From contig NZ_RSEC01000033.1 in assembly GCF_003937945.1 (NCBI RefSeq), forward strand, positions 124,001 to 188,000: a stretch of DNA of 64,000 nucleotides, in the 5' to 3' direction. Made by a program: the position numbers and the translations under genes. A model generated the notes under the pieces. That model saw only the letters and a list, made by a program, of their open reading frames with translations, had not been told where the DNA came from and did not search any database. This DNA is from Amycolatopsis eburnea. Its GTDB lineage: Bacteria; Actinomycetota; Actinomycetes; Mycobacteriales; Pseudonocardiaceae. Shown in pieces: positions 1-7,527 of this stretch. How positions within the stretch are numbered: position 1 is the first letter of the stretch; each line of letters begins with the position of its first letter.

Positions 1-2
1 TC

Positions 3-476
3 GCCGCGTATCGGACCGCCCGCCACGACGGGACCGCCCTGGCCGGTCAGTTCGCGGCGGTCGGCGCCGAACTCGGGGAGCGGTCCGGTGTCACCGGGGT
101 GCTGGCGGAGGTGGACGTGCGCACTGGAGTGGTGCGCTGGCTGGCGGCCGGGCATCCCGCACCGCTGCTGGTCCGCGACGGCGAGGTGCTGCCGGTGGCG
201 GGTGCCGCGGCGCCTGGGTTCGGGGCTGGTGCTTCGGTGGCGGAGGCGCGGCTGGAGCCTGGGGATCTGATCGTGCTGTGTTCGCGCGGGGTCGGCGACG
301 CGCGGGACGCGGGCGGGGAGGCGTTCGGGCGGGCTCGGATCGCGGAGCAGCTGGGGGCTGGGGCGGGCGAGCTGCCGCCGGAGATCGCCCGGCGGCTTGC
401 TCGCGCGGTTCTGGGCCATGGCGACGAGCTGCGGCGGGACGTGGGGGTGCTGGTCGCGCGCTGGGTGCCTCGCTGA
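3..476 (+). CDS. SpoIIE-type PP2C serine phosphatase, C-terminal part
   Basis: The reading frame is open from the window edge to a TGA, so only the last ~157 residues are present and the true start lies upstream. The segment VRWLAAGHPAPLLV is the conserved 'AGHPPPLL' strand of SpoIIE/RsbU phosphatases, followed by the LEPGDLIVLCSRGVGDARD strand-loop that normally reads 'LYTDGLVE.R'. Such enzymes dephosphorylate STAS anti-sigma antagonists. In the usual 'TDG' position this protein has SRG, so a metal-binding Asp may be missing. A STAS protein lies 330 bp downstream on the other strand, a suggestive partner. Family assignment is fairly safe; substrate is inference. Confidence 0.75.
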   Translation, partial: AAYRTARHDGTALAGQFAAVGAELGERSGVTGVLAEVDVRTGVVRWLAAGHPAPLLVRDGEVLPVAGAAAPGFGAGASVAEARLEPGDLIVLCSRGVGDARDAGGEAFGRARIAEQLGAGAGELPPEIARRLARAVLGHGDELRRDVGVLVARWVPR

Positions 477-815
477 GGCGGGCAGCGGGGGTTCGGGCCG
501 TGCGCTTGCCTCGCTGAGGCCCGCGGCGCGCCGGGCCACCGCTCCGCCGGATGCGCTCAGCCGGTCGCGCCGTGGCCAGGTTGCCTCGCCAAAGCGAGCG
601 GCCGCGCTCAACCGGTCGCACCGTGGCCAGGTGCCTCGCTGAAGCGGGCGGCTGCCCCGGCTGGGGTTCGGCCGTGCGCTTGCCTCGCTGAGGTCCGCGG
701 CGCGCCGGGCCACCGCTCCGCCGCCGGACGCCTCGCCAAAGCGAGCGGCCGCGCTCAGCCAGCCGCGCCCTGGCCGGGTGCCTCGCCGAAGCGAGCGGCC
801 GCGCTCAGCCCGTCG
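466..815. repeat. Imperfect interspersed GC-rich repeats (GCCTCGCTGAGGC / GCCTCGCCAAAGCGAG words)
   Basis: This 350-bp stretch between two convergent genes repeats a few words: GTGCCTCGCTGA(A/G)GCGGGC, TGCCTCGCCAAAGCGAGCGG and CCGCGGCGCGCCGGGCCACC, each two to four times at irregular spacing. Several are short palindromes (GCCTCGCTGAGGC; CTCGCCAAAGCGAG). It overlaps the last codons of the phosphatase and the last codons of the STAS gene. ORFs across it are compositional artefacts. Confidence 0.6.
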
Positions 816-1200
816 CGCCGTGCATGCCCGTGGCCAGCAGCTCGCGCAGTGCGTCGGACAGGGACGCGAACATCGGGACACCCGCCGCCAGCCCGGTGAC
901 CCGGAACAGCCGGGCCAGCGTGCGGCTGTTCGCGACCACGCAGAACCGGCGGCCATCGGCATCGGCGCGGGCCGCGGCCGCCGCCAGGGCGCGGGCGCCG
1001 GCCAGGCCGACGAAGGCCACGTGCGTCAGGTCCGCCACCGTCGTTCCCGGTGGGGCCGAGCCCAGCTCGCGCTCGAGGATCGGGAGGGTCAGCGCGTCGA
1101 TCTCGCCGGCGAAGGTCAGCACGAGGAGACCGGGGCGGTACGCCGTCCGGCGCGCCGTGAGGGGCGCGGACCGGGTCGGGACCGGTGGGGTGGGGGACAC
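805..1200 (-). CDS. STAS-domain (anti-sigma factor antagonist-like) protein
   Basis: A 131-aa protein made almost entirely of one STAS domain: the strand LLVLTFAGEIDALTLPILER is the typical 'GELD..T...L...L' start, and VADLTHVAFVGLAGARAL aligns with the phosphorylation loop 'DLSGVTFMDSSGLRAL'. The phosphorylatable Ser is replaced (VGLAG in place of MDSSG), so it may not be controlled by a serine kinase/phosphatase cycle. The start is a GTG. It is convergent with the SpoIIE-type phosphatase. STAS family is confident; a role in sigma-factor partner switching is inferred. Confidence 0.75.
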   Translation of the reverse strand: MSPTPPVPTRSAPLTARRTAYRPGLLVLTFAGEIDALTLPILERELGSAPPGTTVADLTHVAFVGLAGARALAAAAARADADGRRFCVVANSRTLARLFRVTGLAAGVPMFASLSDALRELLATGMHGATG

Positions 1201-1294
1201 GGGTTCGGCAGGCCTTCCGCGCCGGGCGGGCCGGCGACGCGACGGGTGATCAACGACGGGGTCTTGGTACCCAAACGCCCGGATGGGAAACGCC

Positions 1295-2062
1295 CTATTT
1301 CGCGGCGAACGCCGCCCAGAGCCGTTCGGCCGCGTGGTGGGCCGGCTCGCCCGGCCGGATCTCGGGCGTGCCCTCGGGTTGCGCCGCGACCCCGCCGCCG
1401 ACGTGCTCCACCAGGGCGACGGCCAGCTCGCGGACCTTGACGTTGAACTCCTGGCTCGCCCGGCGCAGCGTCTGCCAGGCCTCCTCGGGCGGACACCGGC
1501 GGACGGCCATGATCGCGCCCTTCGCCTGTTCGATCGCGGCGCGGGAAGCCAGCAGTTCCAGCATCTGGCCGGGGTCGCCCGCGGTGGCGGTCTCGGCCAC
1601 CACCAGCGTCATTTCGGTGAGCTTCGCGTACCGCCGCAGGATCGCGAGCGGGCCGGCGCCGGGCGCGCGGTCGAGCGTCGCCGACAGCACGAACGTCCCG
1701 TTGTCGTCCCAGTCCCCCGGGAGCGCGACCGCGCCACGGACCGCCTCGTACCGGACGTCCGAGAAGAGGGTGTCCCGCGTCAGCCCCGGCCAGCGCGGGT
1801 CACCGAAGAGGTCGTCCGTCGTGACCGGTTCGCCGGTGGCGGCCGCGATGGCGACCGGGCCGCCGTGGGTCAGGTGCGCGGGCACGAGGCGCTCGGCGAC
1901 GCCCGCGGTCGCCAGCACCCGCGGCGACCGGTCGCCCTGGCTGACGGTCAGCGCCGCGCCGAGGCAGCCCGGCACCTCGACGGCGATCCGTTCGAGCAGC
2001 GCGTGCAGCAGCTCGGTGAGCGGCTTCCACCGGTCGGCCGCGTTCGACAACGTCTCGGTCAC
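1295..2062 (-). CDS. GAF-ANTAR transcription antitermination regulator
   Basis: 255 aa starting at a GTG preceded by GGAGG with about 5-nt spacing; the open frame runs further upstream but lacks a better start. N-terminal residues ~15-165 look like a GAF sensor domain. The C-terminal part (LASRAAIEQAKGAIMAVRRC ... EEAWQTLRRASQEFNVKVREL) is a clear ANTAR RNA-binding three-helix bundle, with the conserved 'R..IeqAKGilM' and 'A...Lr..S...n.kvr.lA' patterns. ANTAR proteins bind tandem hairpins in nascent RNA and prevent termination; the GAF domain probably senses a ligand or redox state. Targets are not visible here. Confidence 0.85.
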   Translation of the reverse strand: MTETLSNAADRWKPLTELLHALLERIAVEVPGCLGAALTVSQGDRSPRVLATAGVAERLVPAHLTHGGPVAIAAATGEPVTTDDLFGDPRWPGLTRDTLFSDVRYEAVRGAVALPGDWDDNGTFVLSATLDRAPGAGPLAILRRYAKLTEMTLVVAETATAGDPGQMLELLASRAAIEQAKGAIMAVRRCPPEEAWQTLRRASQEFNVKVRELAVALVEHVGGGVAAQPEGTPEIRPGEPAHHAAERLWAAFAAK

Positions 2063-2235
2063 CGACACCTCCGTTCGTGTCCGCTTCCTGATTACCGCAA
2101 GACGTCCGCCCTCACATCCATCGGCCGGACGCACCGGGGCGCCGGACAACCCGAACGAGCGGTTTTCCGCCCACGCGCGGGCGGGTAGCCGCACAGTGGA
2201 CCCGAGGAGGGCACCATGACCGACCGGCGGTACCG

Positions 2236-3081
2236 GTGATGTTCAGCGAGGTCGTGGTCGCGGGGCAGATCGCCCGCGACCGCCAGGAACTGCTCGGCGG
2301 GAAGGGCGCCAACCAGGCCCTCGCGCTGAGCCAGCTCGGGACGTCGGTGGCGCTGCTCGGCGTCGTCGGCCGGGACAGCGCGGGTGACGCGCTGCTCGCG
2401 CAGGCCAGAGCCGGCCGGATCGGCACGTCGTACGTCGTCCGCCGCCCCGGCACCCAAACCGCGCGGCTGGGCGACGTCCCGGCCGGGACCCTGCTCACCG
2501 AGGCCGACGTCTTCGCCGCGTCGGCGCCCATCTCGGCCGCCGGCTCCCTCATCGTGCAGCTGCGGCAGCCCGCCGCGGTCGCGTTGCTGGCGGCGCGGCT
2601 GGCGCACACCGCGGGCACCCGCGTGGTGCTGGACGGCGCGCCGCGGGACGACGAGCTGACCCCGGACCTGCTCGCCCTCGCCGACGTCGTGCGCGCGGAC
2701 CGCCACGACGCCGAGCGCCTCACCGGGCAGCCAGTCCCCGGCGTCGCCGCAGCCGTGCGGGCCGCCGCCGCGCTCCGGCGGCGCGGGCCGTCGCTGGTCG
2801 TGCTGGAGGTGGGCGCGGAAGGGAACCTCTTCGCCGGGCCGGAGGGCACCTGGTTCGTGCCGCACGTCGAGACCGACGTCGTCGACCCGGCCGGCGCCGG
2901 GGACGCGCTGGTCGCGGCCCTGACCGCGGCCCTCACCCGCCGCCACCCACTGGAGACGGCGGCGAGCCTGGCCGTCGCGGCGGCCGCGGCGACGAGCGAG
3001 CACCCGGGCGGCCGCCCCTGCCTGTCCCGCCCCGACCTGGACCGGCTGCAGCCCCGGCGGCTGGAGACGGTCCACGCCTGA
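2236..3081 (+). CDS. PfkB/ribokinase-family sugar kinase, compact form
   Basis: 281 aa. GGKGANQALALSQLG is the PfkB signature 1 and DVVDPAGAGDALVAALTAAL is signature 2, with the catalytic Asp in GAGD and the anion hole. Two blocks look shortened against typical ribokinases: the ~15 residues that normally lie between VVVAGQIARD and the GGKGAN motif (substrate-lid strands), and the 'ALV.VD..G....' strand before GDVPAGTLLTEADV. It may use an atypical sugar or nucleoside, or be degenerating. The start is GTG 2236 or ATG 2239. A tiny ORF beginning at ATG 2216 ends over this start. Confidence 0.75.
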   Translation: MMFSEVVVAGQIARDRQELLGGKGANQALALSQLGTSVALLGVVGRDSAGDALLAQARAGRIGTSYVVRRPGTQTARLGDVPAGTLLTEADVFAASAPISAAGSLIVQLRQPAAVALLAARLAHTAGTRVVLDGAPRDDELTPDLLALADVVRADRHDAERLTGQPVPGVAAAVRAAAALRRRGPSLVVLEVGAEGNLFAGPEGTWFVPHVETDVVDPAGAGDALVAALTAALTRRHPLETAASLAVAAAAATSEHPGGRPCLSRPDLDRLQPRRLETVHA

Positions 3082-3091
3082 TCCGCCCGGC

Positions 3092-3200
3092 CCCGGCAAA
3101 GTCGCGGCGGTCTGCCCGGCGGCGGCTTCGCCGACGTCTTGAATGACTCATTCAGGTCTTCGGAGGTCCTGAATGACTCATTCAAGACACCGCAGGGCCG
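3092..3200. repeat. 109-bp dispersed palindromic repeat, copy 1
   Basis: This block matches 23780-23888 at 108 of 109 positions by eye, and its right part recurs inverted at 52859-52944. The core carries two GAATGACTCATTCA words 19 bp apart, each nearly palindromic and together able to fold into a long hairpin. It lies between convergent genes, so it could also terminate transcription. Confidence 0.85.
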
Positions 3201-3232
3201 CCCGGCGCCACTCGCCGGAGCCCGGTCACCGG

Positions 3233-3258
3233 AGGTCTTGAATGAGTCCTTCAAGACG
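3233..3258. terminator. Inverted repeat GTCTTGAA...TTCAAGAC between convergent genes
   Basis: Arms GTCTTGAA and TTCAAGAC flank TGAGTCC. This is a third variant of the GAATGACTCATTC word, placed a few bases past the ligD-type stop codon. There is no U-tract, which is normal for actinobacterial hairpin terminators. The role is inferred from position. Confidence 0.45.
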
Positions 3259-3263
3259 TCTGG

Positions 3264-4835
3264 CTACAGACCGGGCAGCCGCTGCTCCAGCCCGACCAGC
3301 GCCGCGAACGGGTCGCCGCGCTCGGCCAGCCGGGCCGGGACGTCCCGGATCGTCCAGCGGTCCGGGGCCAGCTCCGGGTCGTCCAGCTCGTCCCACTCCA
3401 GCGGCACCGAGACCGGCGCGCCCGGTCGCGGCCGCACGCTGTACGGCGCGACCAGCGTCTTGTTCGACACGTTCTGCGTGTAATCCAACCGGGCGCGGCC
3501 GCGGCGCTTGTCCTTCGTCCACGCCCAGCTGACCAGGTCCGGGAGCACCCGCCCGATCGTCTTCGACACCGTCTCGGCCCACGCGCGGGTCTGCTCGTAG
3601 GTGCAGTGCGGCGCGATCGGCACCCACACCTGGATCCCGCGCTGCCCGGTCACCTTCGGCCGCCCGGTGAGGCCGAAGTGCTCCAGCGCCGTGCGGTGCA
3701 GCCGCGCCAGCTCCAGGACCTCGGCGAACGTCGTCTCCGTGCCGGGGTCGATGTCGAACAGCACCCACGTCGGGTGGTCGACGTCGGCGGCGCGGGACGT
3801 CCAGGCGTGCAGCTCCAGGGCGCCGTAGTTCGCCAGCCACGCCAGGGTCGCGACGCTGTCCGCGACGACGTAGCGCCGACTCTCCCCCGGCTCGGCGCGC
3901 TCGTTGTGCCAGGTCGTCAGCCACTCGGGCGCGTGCCGCGGGACTTCTTTCTGCCAGAACCCGGGTTCGGTGACGCCCTGCGGGAAGCGTTGCGTGTTGA
4001 GCGGGCGGCCGGCCAGGTACGGCAGCATCACCGGCCCGACGGTGACGTAGTAGCGGATCAGGTCCCGCTTCGTCACCGGCTCGCCCGCGGCCGGGAAGAG
4101 GACCTTGTCCAGGTTCGTCAGCGCCAGCTCCCGGCCCCCGACCGACCACTTGCCCTTCGCGCCGAGCGCGTCGAGCGCGGCCAGCTCCTCGTCGGTCGCG
4201 GCCGGGAACCCGACCGCCTCCTCGGCCTCGCCCGCCGGCCGGTCCCCGTGCCACAGCGCGTCGGGCGCGGCCGCCACCTCGTCGTTGGTGCGGCCGCTCT
4301 TCACCGACCGCGGGTGGTCTTCGGCGTCCCAGCCGGTCCGGGCGTGCTCGTCCTGCTTGTGCAGCAGGAACCACTGGTCCTTCTCGCCGCGGTTCGTGCG
4401 GACGAGGACGAACCGGCCGGCCAGCTTCTCGCCGTCGAGGTCGAAGTGCAGGGTGCCGTCCTCGATCGCCTTCGCGGGGTCGGCGTCGACCGGCCGCCAC
4501 TCGCCGCGGTCCCAGACGATGACGTCCCCGCCGCCGTATTCGCCGTGCGGGATCACGCCTTCGAAGTCGGCGTACTCGACCGGGTGGTCTTCGACGTGCA
4601 CGGCCAGCCGGCGGGCCTTCGGGTCCAGCGTCGGTCCCTTCGGCACCGCCCAGCTGACCAGGACGCCGTCGAGCTCGAGCCGGAAGTCGTAGTGCAGCCG
4701 GCGCGCGCGGTGGCGCTGCACGACGAACCGGTGCCCGGCCGGCGCGGCCGAAGTCCCGCCGGACGGCTCCGCGGTGCGCTCGAAGTCGCGCATCTCCTGG
4801 TAACGCCGCAGTTTGCGGCTCGGGGCGGCTGCCAT
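3264..4835 (-). CDS. ligD: LigD-type NHEJ protein: phosphoesterase plus polymerase domains
   Basis: 523 aa. Residues ~15-160 form the 3'-phosphoesterase domain: H42, H48, D50, R52 (RHRARRLHYDFR) and H84/Y88 (EDHPVEY) match the catalytic set of LigD phosphoesterases. Residues ~235-523 form the primase-like polymerase domain, with the metal-binding FDIDPG (D361, D363) and the final RLDYTQN and SVRPRPGAPVSVPLEW blocks. No ATP-ligase domain (no KxDG) is present, so it must work with a separate ligase, such as the one at 50268-51347. It follows the hemerythrin gene by 24 nt. It acts in Ku-dependent double-strand-break repair; no Ku gene is in the window. Confidence 0.9.
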   Translation of the reverse strand: MAAAPSRKLRRYQEMRDFERTAEPSGGTSAAPAGHRFVVQRHRARRLHYDFRLELDGVLVSWAVPKGPTLDPKARRLAVHVEDHPVEYADFEGVIPHGEYGGGDVIVWDRGEWRPVDADPAKAIEDGTLHFDLDGEKLAGRFVLVRTNRGEKDQWFLLHKQDEHARTGWDAEDHPRSVKSGRTNDEVAAAPDALWHGDRPAGEAEEAVGFPAATDEELAALDALGAKGKWSVGGRELALTNLDKVLFPAAGEPVTKRDLIRYYVTVGPVMLPYLAGRPLNTQRFPQGVTEPGFWQKEVPRHAPEWLTTWHNERAEPGESRRYVVADSVATLAWLANYGALELHAWTSRAADVDHPTWVLFDIDPGTETTFAEVLELARLHRTALEHFGLTGRPKVTGQRGIQVWVPIAPHCTYEQTRAWAETVSKTIGRVLPDLVSWAWTKDKRRGRARLDYTQNVSNKTLVAPYSVRPRPGAPVSVPLEWDELDDPELAPDRWTIRDVPARLAERGDPFAALVGLEQRLPGL

Positions 4836-4859
4836 GCCGACGGAGTACCCAGTCCGGGG

Positions 4860-5411
4860 TCAGCTCAGCGCGCCGCGGATGAGGTCGCGCGCCCGGTCCA
4901 TGATCGCCGCCGGCGGGCCGAGCAGCAGGTTCGCCGTCGCGCTTTCGACGCCGGGGTGCGGCCGGGTCGGCCCCACGGCTTCGGCCAGCTTCGCGGTCGC
5001 GGCCATCGCGCGCAGCCGTTCCGGCGGCCGGTGGGCGCGCAGCAGCGGGAACTCCTCGCGCTCTTCGTGCTCGGCGTGTGCGAGCACGTCGGCGCGCAGC
5101 TGCACGAGCAGCGTGTCGAAGCCGTCGGCCTCGGGCCCCATCTTCTGCAGCGTCGTCAGCAGCTCCTTGGCCCGGTGCTCCTCCCCGAGCCGCGCCTCGA
5201 CGACCGGCCCGGCCGCCGGCTCGAGGTCGCGGATTTCGGGGTGCACCACCAGTTCCTCAGCCGTTTCGTGCACCGCGAGCAGCCGCACGAGGTCGCGGAA
5301 CAGGTCATGGCGCAGCTCGCCTTCGGCCGTTTCCAGCCCGGCGAACAGCTCGCGGATCTCCCGGTGCTGGCGCTGCAGCAGCTCGATGACGTCTTCTTCG
5401 TGGTCCGGCAC
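4860..5411 (-). CDS. Hemerythrin-like (HHE) domain protein
   Basis: 183 aa starting at GTG with AAGGAGG upstream. Histidine/glutamate helices typical of hemerythrin di-iron proteins are visible: LLQRQHREIRELF, LLAVHETAEELVVHPEIR, LGEEHRAKELL and VLAHAEHEEREEFPLL. It probably binds a di-iron centre that senses or handles oxygen, peroxide or NO. It is the first gene of a two-gene unit with the downstream LigD-type protein (24-nt gap), linking oxidative stress to break repair by context only. Confidence 0.85.
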   Translation of the reverse strand: MPDHEEDVIELLQRQHREIRELFAGLETAEGELRHDLFRDLVRLLAVHETAEELVVHPEIRDLEPAAGPVVEARLGEEHRAKELLTTLQKMGPEADGFDTLLVQLRADVLAHAEHEEREEFPLLRAHRPPERLRAMAATAKLAEAVGPTRPHPGVESATANLLLGPPAAIMDRARDLIRGALS

Positions 5412-5461
5412 GGAAAGCCTCCTTCACTCGGTTGCGGCAGGCTTTCCCCGGAACCGGCGGG

Positions 5462-5647
5462 TTACTCGCGCCGGCCCGCGACCGTGAGCCACAGCGCACC
5501 GGCGGCGGCCAGCGCGATCCCTGCCGCCGTCCACCACGACAACCAGCCGAAGAACGCGACCACCAGCCCGACCGCGAGCAGCACGCCCCCGCCGACCGAC
5601 GCCGCTTCGCCGTTCCCGCTCCTCGAAAACCCGCCGGCCACGGCCAT
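5462..5647 (-). CDS. Small two-helix membrane protein
   Basis: 61 aa. Residues ~19-55 hold two hydrophobic helices (GGVLLAVGLVVAFFGWLSWW and TAAGIALAAAGALWLTVAG) with an Arg-rich end. The ATG overlaps the TGA of the upstream ANTAR-like gene (TGATG), which implies translational coupling. I do not recognise a named family; a small membrane partner of the regulator is possible. Confidence 0.6.
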   Translation of the reverse strand: MAVAGGFSRSGNGEAASVGGGVLLAVGLVVAFFGWLSWWTAAGIALAAAGALWLTVAGRRE

Positions 5648-5835
5648 CAGCCCACCTGCCCGTCGACGGCGGCCACGACGAGTTCCGCGCAGCGCGTGAG
5701 CGACAGGCCGCGCTCCCGCGCCATCGCCACGAGGGCCGCGTGCGCGGTCGTCCGGTTCAACCCTTGGGCCGCGAGGACTTCCAGCGCCAGGCCGACGACG
5801 TCGGTGGCGGGCGGGGCGGCGGTGCGCACGGGCAT
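5647..5835 (-). CDS. Stand-alone ANTAR-like mini-protein
   Basis: 62 aa. AQGLNRTTAHAALVAMARERGLSLTRCAELVVAAV follows the ANTAR pattern of two helices ending in 'A...V', but no sensor domain is attached and the N-terminal helix is short. If active it would bind RNA constitutively or through a partner. The stop overlaps the next start by one base. Annotation as ANTAR-like is by pattern only. Confidence 0.55.
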   Translation of the reverse strand: MPVRTAAPPATDVVGLALEVLAAQGLNRTTAHAALVAMARERGLSLTRCAELVVAAVDGQVG

Positions 5836-5927
5836 CGGGGGACCTCCGGCTCGGTCGGGTACGTCGGACGCGACCGGTTACCCCGCCGCACCCGCCTTCA
5901 CACCCCACTCTTTCCGGTGGTGCCCGT

Positions 5928-7487
5928 TCAACTCCTGGCGAGCCACACCGCGCCGTCCGGCGGCACGCGGCCGTCGTCGAGCGGGCCGCTCGCGAGCAGC
6001 ACCCGGACGTCGCCGGGCAGCTCGTACGGTTCCGCCGACAGGTTCACGACGCAGCCGAACCCCGGCTCGCGCGTGAAGGACAGCACGCCGTCCGGGGCGG
6101 GCCGCCACGTCAGCGTCCCGTCGCCCAGCGCGGGGTGCTCCCGGCGCGTGGCGAGGGCCGCGCGGTACAGGCCGAGCATCGAACCCGGGTCCGCCGCCTG
6201 CGCCTCGGCGGTCAGCTCCGCCCAGTGGGCGGGCTGGGGCAGCCACGTCGGCGCGTCTCCGGCGGTGAAGCCGAACGGCGGCGCCGAACCCGACCACGGC
6301 AGCGGCACGCGGCAGCCGTCGCGGCCGCGCCGGGTGTGGCCGGAACGCTCCCACGTCGGGTCGGCGAGCACCTCCTCGGGCAGGTCCTCGACCTCCTCCA
6401 GCCCCAGCTCCTCGCCCTGGTACAGGTAGGCGCCGCCGGGCAGGGCGAGCATGAGCAGCGCCGCGGCGCGGGCCCGGCGCGGGTCGCCGAAGCGCGTCAC
6501 GTGCCGGACGACGTCGTGGTTGGACAGCACCCAGGTCGCGGGCGCGCCGACCGCGCCGAGGGCTTCGAGCGTCCGGTCGATCACCTCGCGCAGCGCGGCG
6601 GCGTCCCAGTCGCAGCGCAGGAAGTCGAAGTTGAACGCGGTGTGCAGCTCGTCGGGGCGGACGTACCGGGCGAGGCGGTCCGGCCGGTCGACCCACGCCT
6701 CGGCGACGAACACCCGGTCCGGGCCGAACTCGCCGGCCACCTTCCGCCACGCGCGGTAGATGTCGTGGACGCCGTCGAGGTCCCAGTGCGGGTGCCCGCT
6801 GCGGTCCGGCGGCTGCGCGATCTCCTCCTCATCGGCGCCGAGGTCGGGGAACGCCGGGTCCTTGAGCAGGCCGTGCGCGACGTCGATGCGGACGCCGTCG
6901 ACGCCGCGGGCGAACCAGAACCGCAGCAGGTCTTCGAATTCGGCCCGGACCTCGGGGTGGTCCCAGTTCAGGTCGGGCTGCTCCGGCGCGAACAGGTGCA
7001 GGAACCACTCGCCGTCGGCCGCGCGGGTCCAGGCGGGGCCGCCGAAGACGCTGCGCCAGTCGGTCGGCGGCAGCTCGCCACCGCGGCCGCGGCCGGGCCG
7101 GAAGTGGTAGCGCGCGCGTTCGGGTGAGCCGGGCCCGGCGGCCAGCGCGGCCCGGAACCAGCGGTGGCGGTCGGAGGTGTGGTTCGGCACGACGTCGATG
7201 AGCACCCGCAGCCCGAGCCGGTGCGCTTCGGCGACCAGTTCCGGCACGTCGTGGTCGCTGCCGAACAGCGGGTCGGCTTCGCGGTGGTCTTCGACGTCGT
7301 ACCCGCCGTCGACCATCGGCGAGCGGTACCACGGCGTGGTCCACACGGCGTCGATCCCGAGCTCGGCCAGGTACCCCAGCCGGGAGCGCAGCCCGGCGAG
7401 GTCGCCGGTGCCGTCGCCGTTCGAGTCGGCGAAGCTGCGTACGTAGACTTCGTAAACCACGGCGTCCCGCCACCAATTCGCGTCCAT
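5928..7487 (-). CDS. GH13 alpha-glucosidase / oligo-1,6-glucosidase family enzyme
   Basis: 519 aa. It opens with WWRDAVVYEVYVRSFADSNG, the classic oligo-1,6-glucosidase/trehalose-hydrolase start. Catalytic residues: nucleophile D202 (GVRIDVAH), acid/base E263 (VFVAEAW) and stabiliser D325 (LSNHD). The DVVPNHTSDRHRWF region is conserved and a C-terminal beta domain ends the protein. No signal peptide, so it acts in the cytoplasm on alpha-glucosides such as maltose, isomaltose or trehalose-derived sugars. It is divergent from the methyltransferase at 7528, with only 40 bp between the starts. Exact specificity cannot be read from sequence. Confidence 0.88.
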   Translation of the reverse strand: MDANWWRDAVVYEVYVRSFADSNGDGTGDLAGLRSRLGYLAELGIDAVWTTPWYRSPMVDGGYDVEDHREADPLFGSDHDVPELVAEAHRLGLRVLIDVVPNHTSDRHRWFRAALAAGPGSPERARYHFRPGRGRGGELPPTDWRSVFGGPAWTRAADGEWFLHLFAPEQPDLNWDHPEVRAEFEDLLRFWFARGVDGVRIDVAHGLLKDPAFPDLGADEEEIAQPPDRSGHPHWDLDGVHDIYRAWRKVAGEFGPDRVFVAEAWVDRPDRLARYVRPDELHTAFNFDFLRCDWDAAALREVIDRTLEALGAVGAPATWVLSNHDVVRHVTRFGDPRRARAAALLMLALPGGAYLYQGEELGLEEVEDLPEEVLADPTWERSGHTRRGRDGCRVPLPWSGSAPPFGFTAGDAPTWLPQPAHWAELTAEAQAADPGSMLGLYRAALATRREHPALGDGTLTWRPAPDGVLSFTREPGFGCVVNLSAEPYELPGDVRVLLASGPLDDGRVPPDGAVWLARS

Positions 7488-7515
7488 GGCACCGAGTATC
7501 CGGGACCCGGTGGCC

Positions 7516-7521
7516 TACGCT
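7516..7521 (+). promoter_or_regulatory. -10 box (TACGCT) for a leaderless methyltransferase transcript
   Basis: TACGCT fits TANNNT and ends 6 nt before GTG 7528. No Shine-Dalgarno sequence precedes that GTG, which supports a leaderless start there rather than the in-frame ATG at 7486. Confidence 0.55.
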
Positions 7522-7527
7522 CGGCGG

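Noticed and set aside
3139-3483. ORF with repeated NDSF-type peptides at the 3' junction
   Set aside because: It is translated from the palindromic repeat and then the antisense of the LigD-type gene; similar peptides appear at all copies of the repeat.
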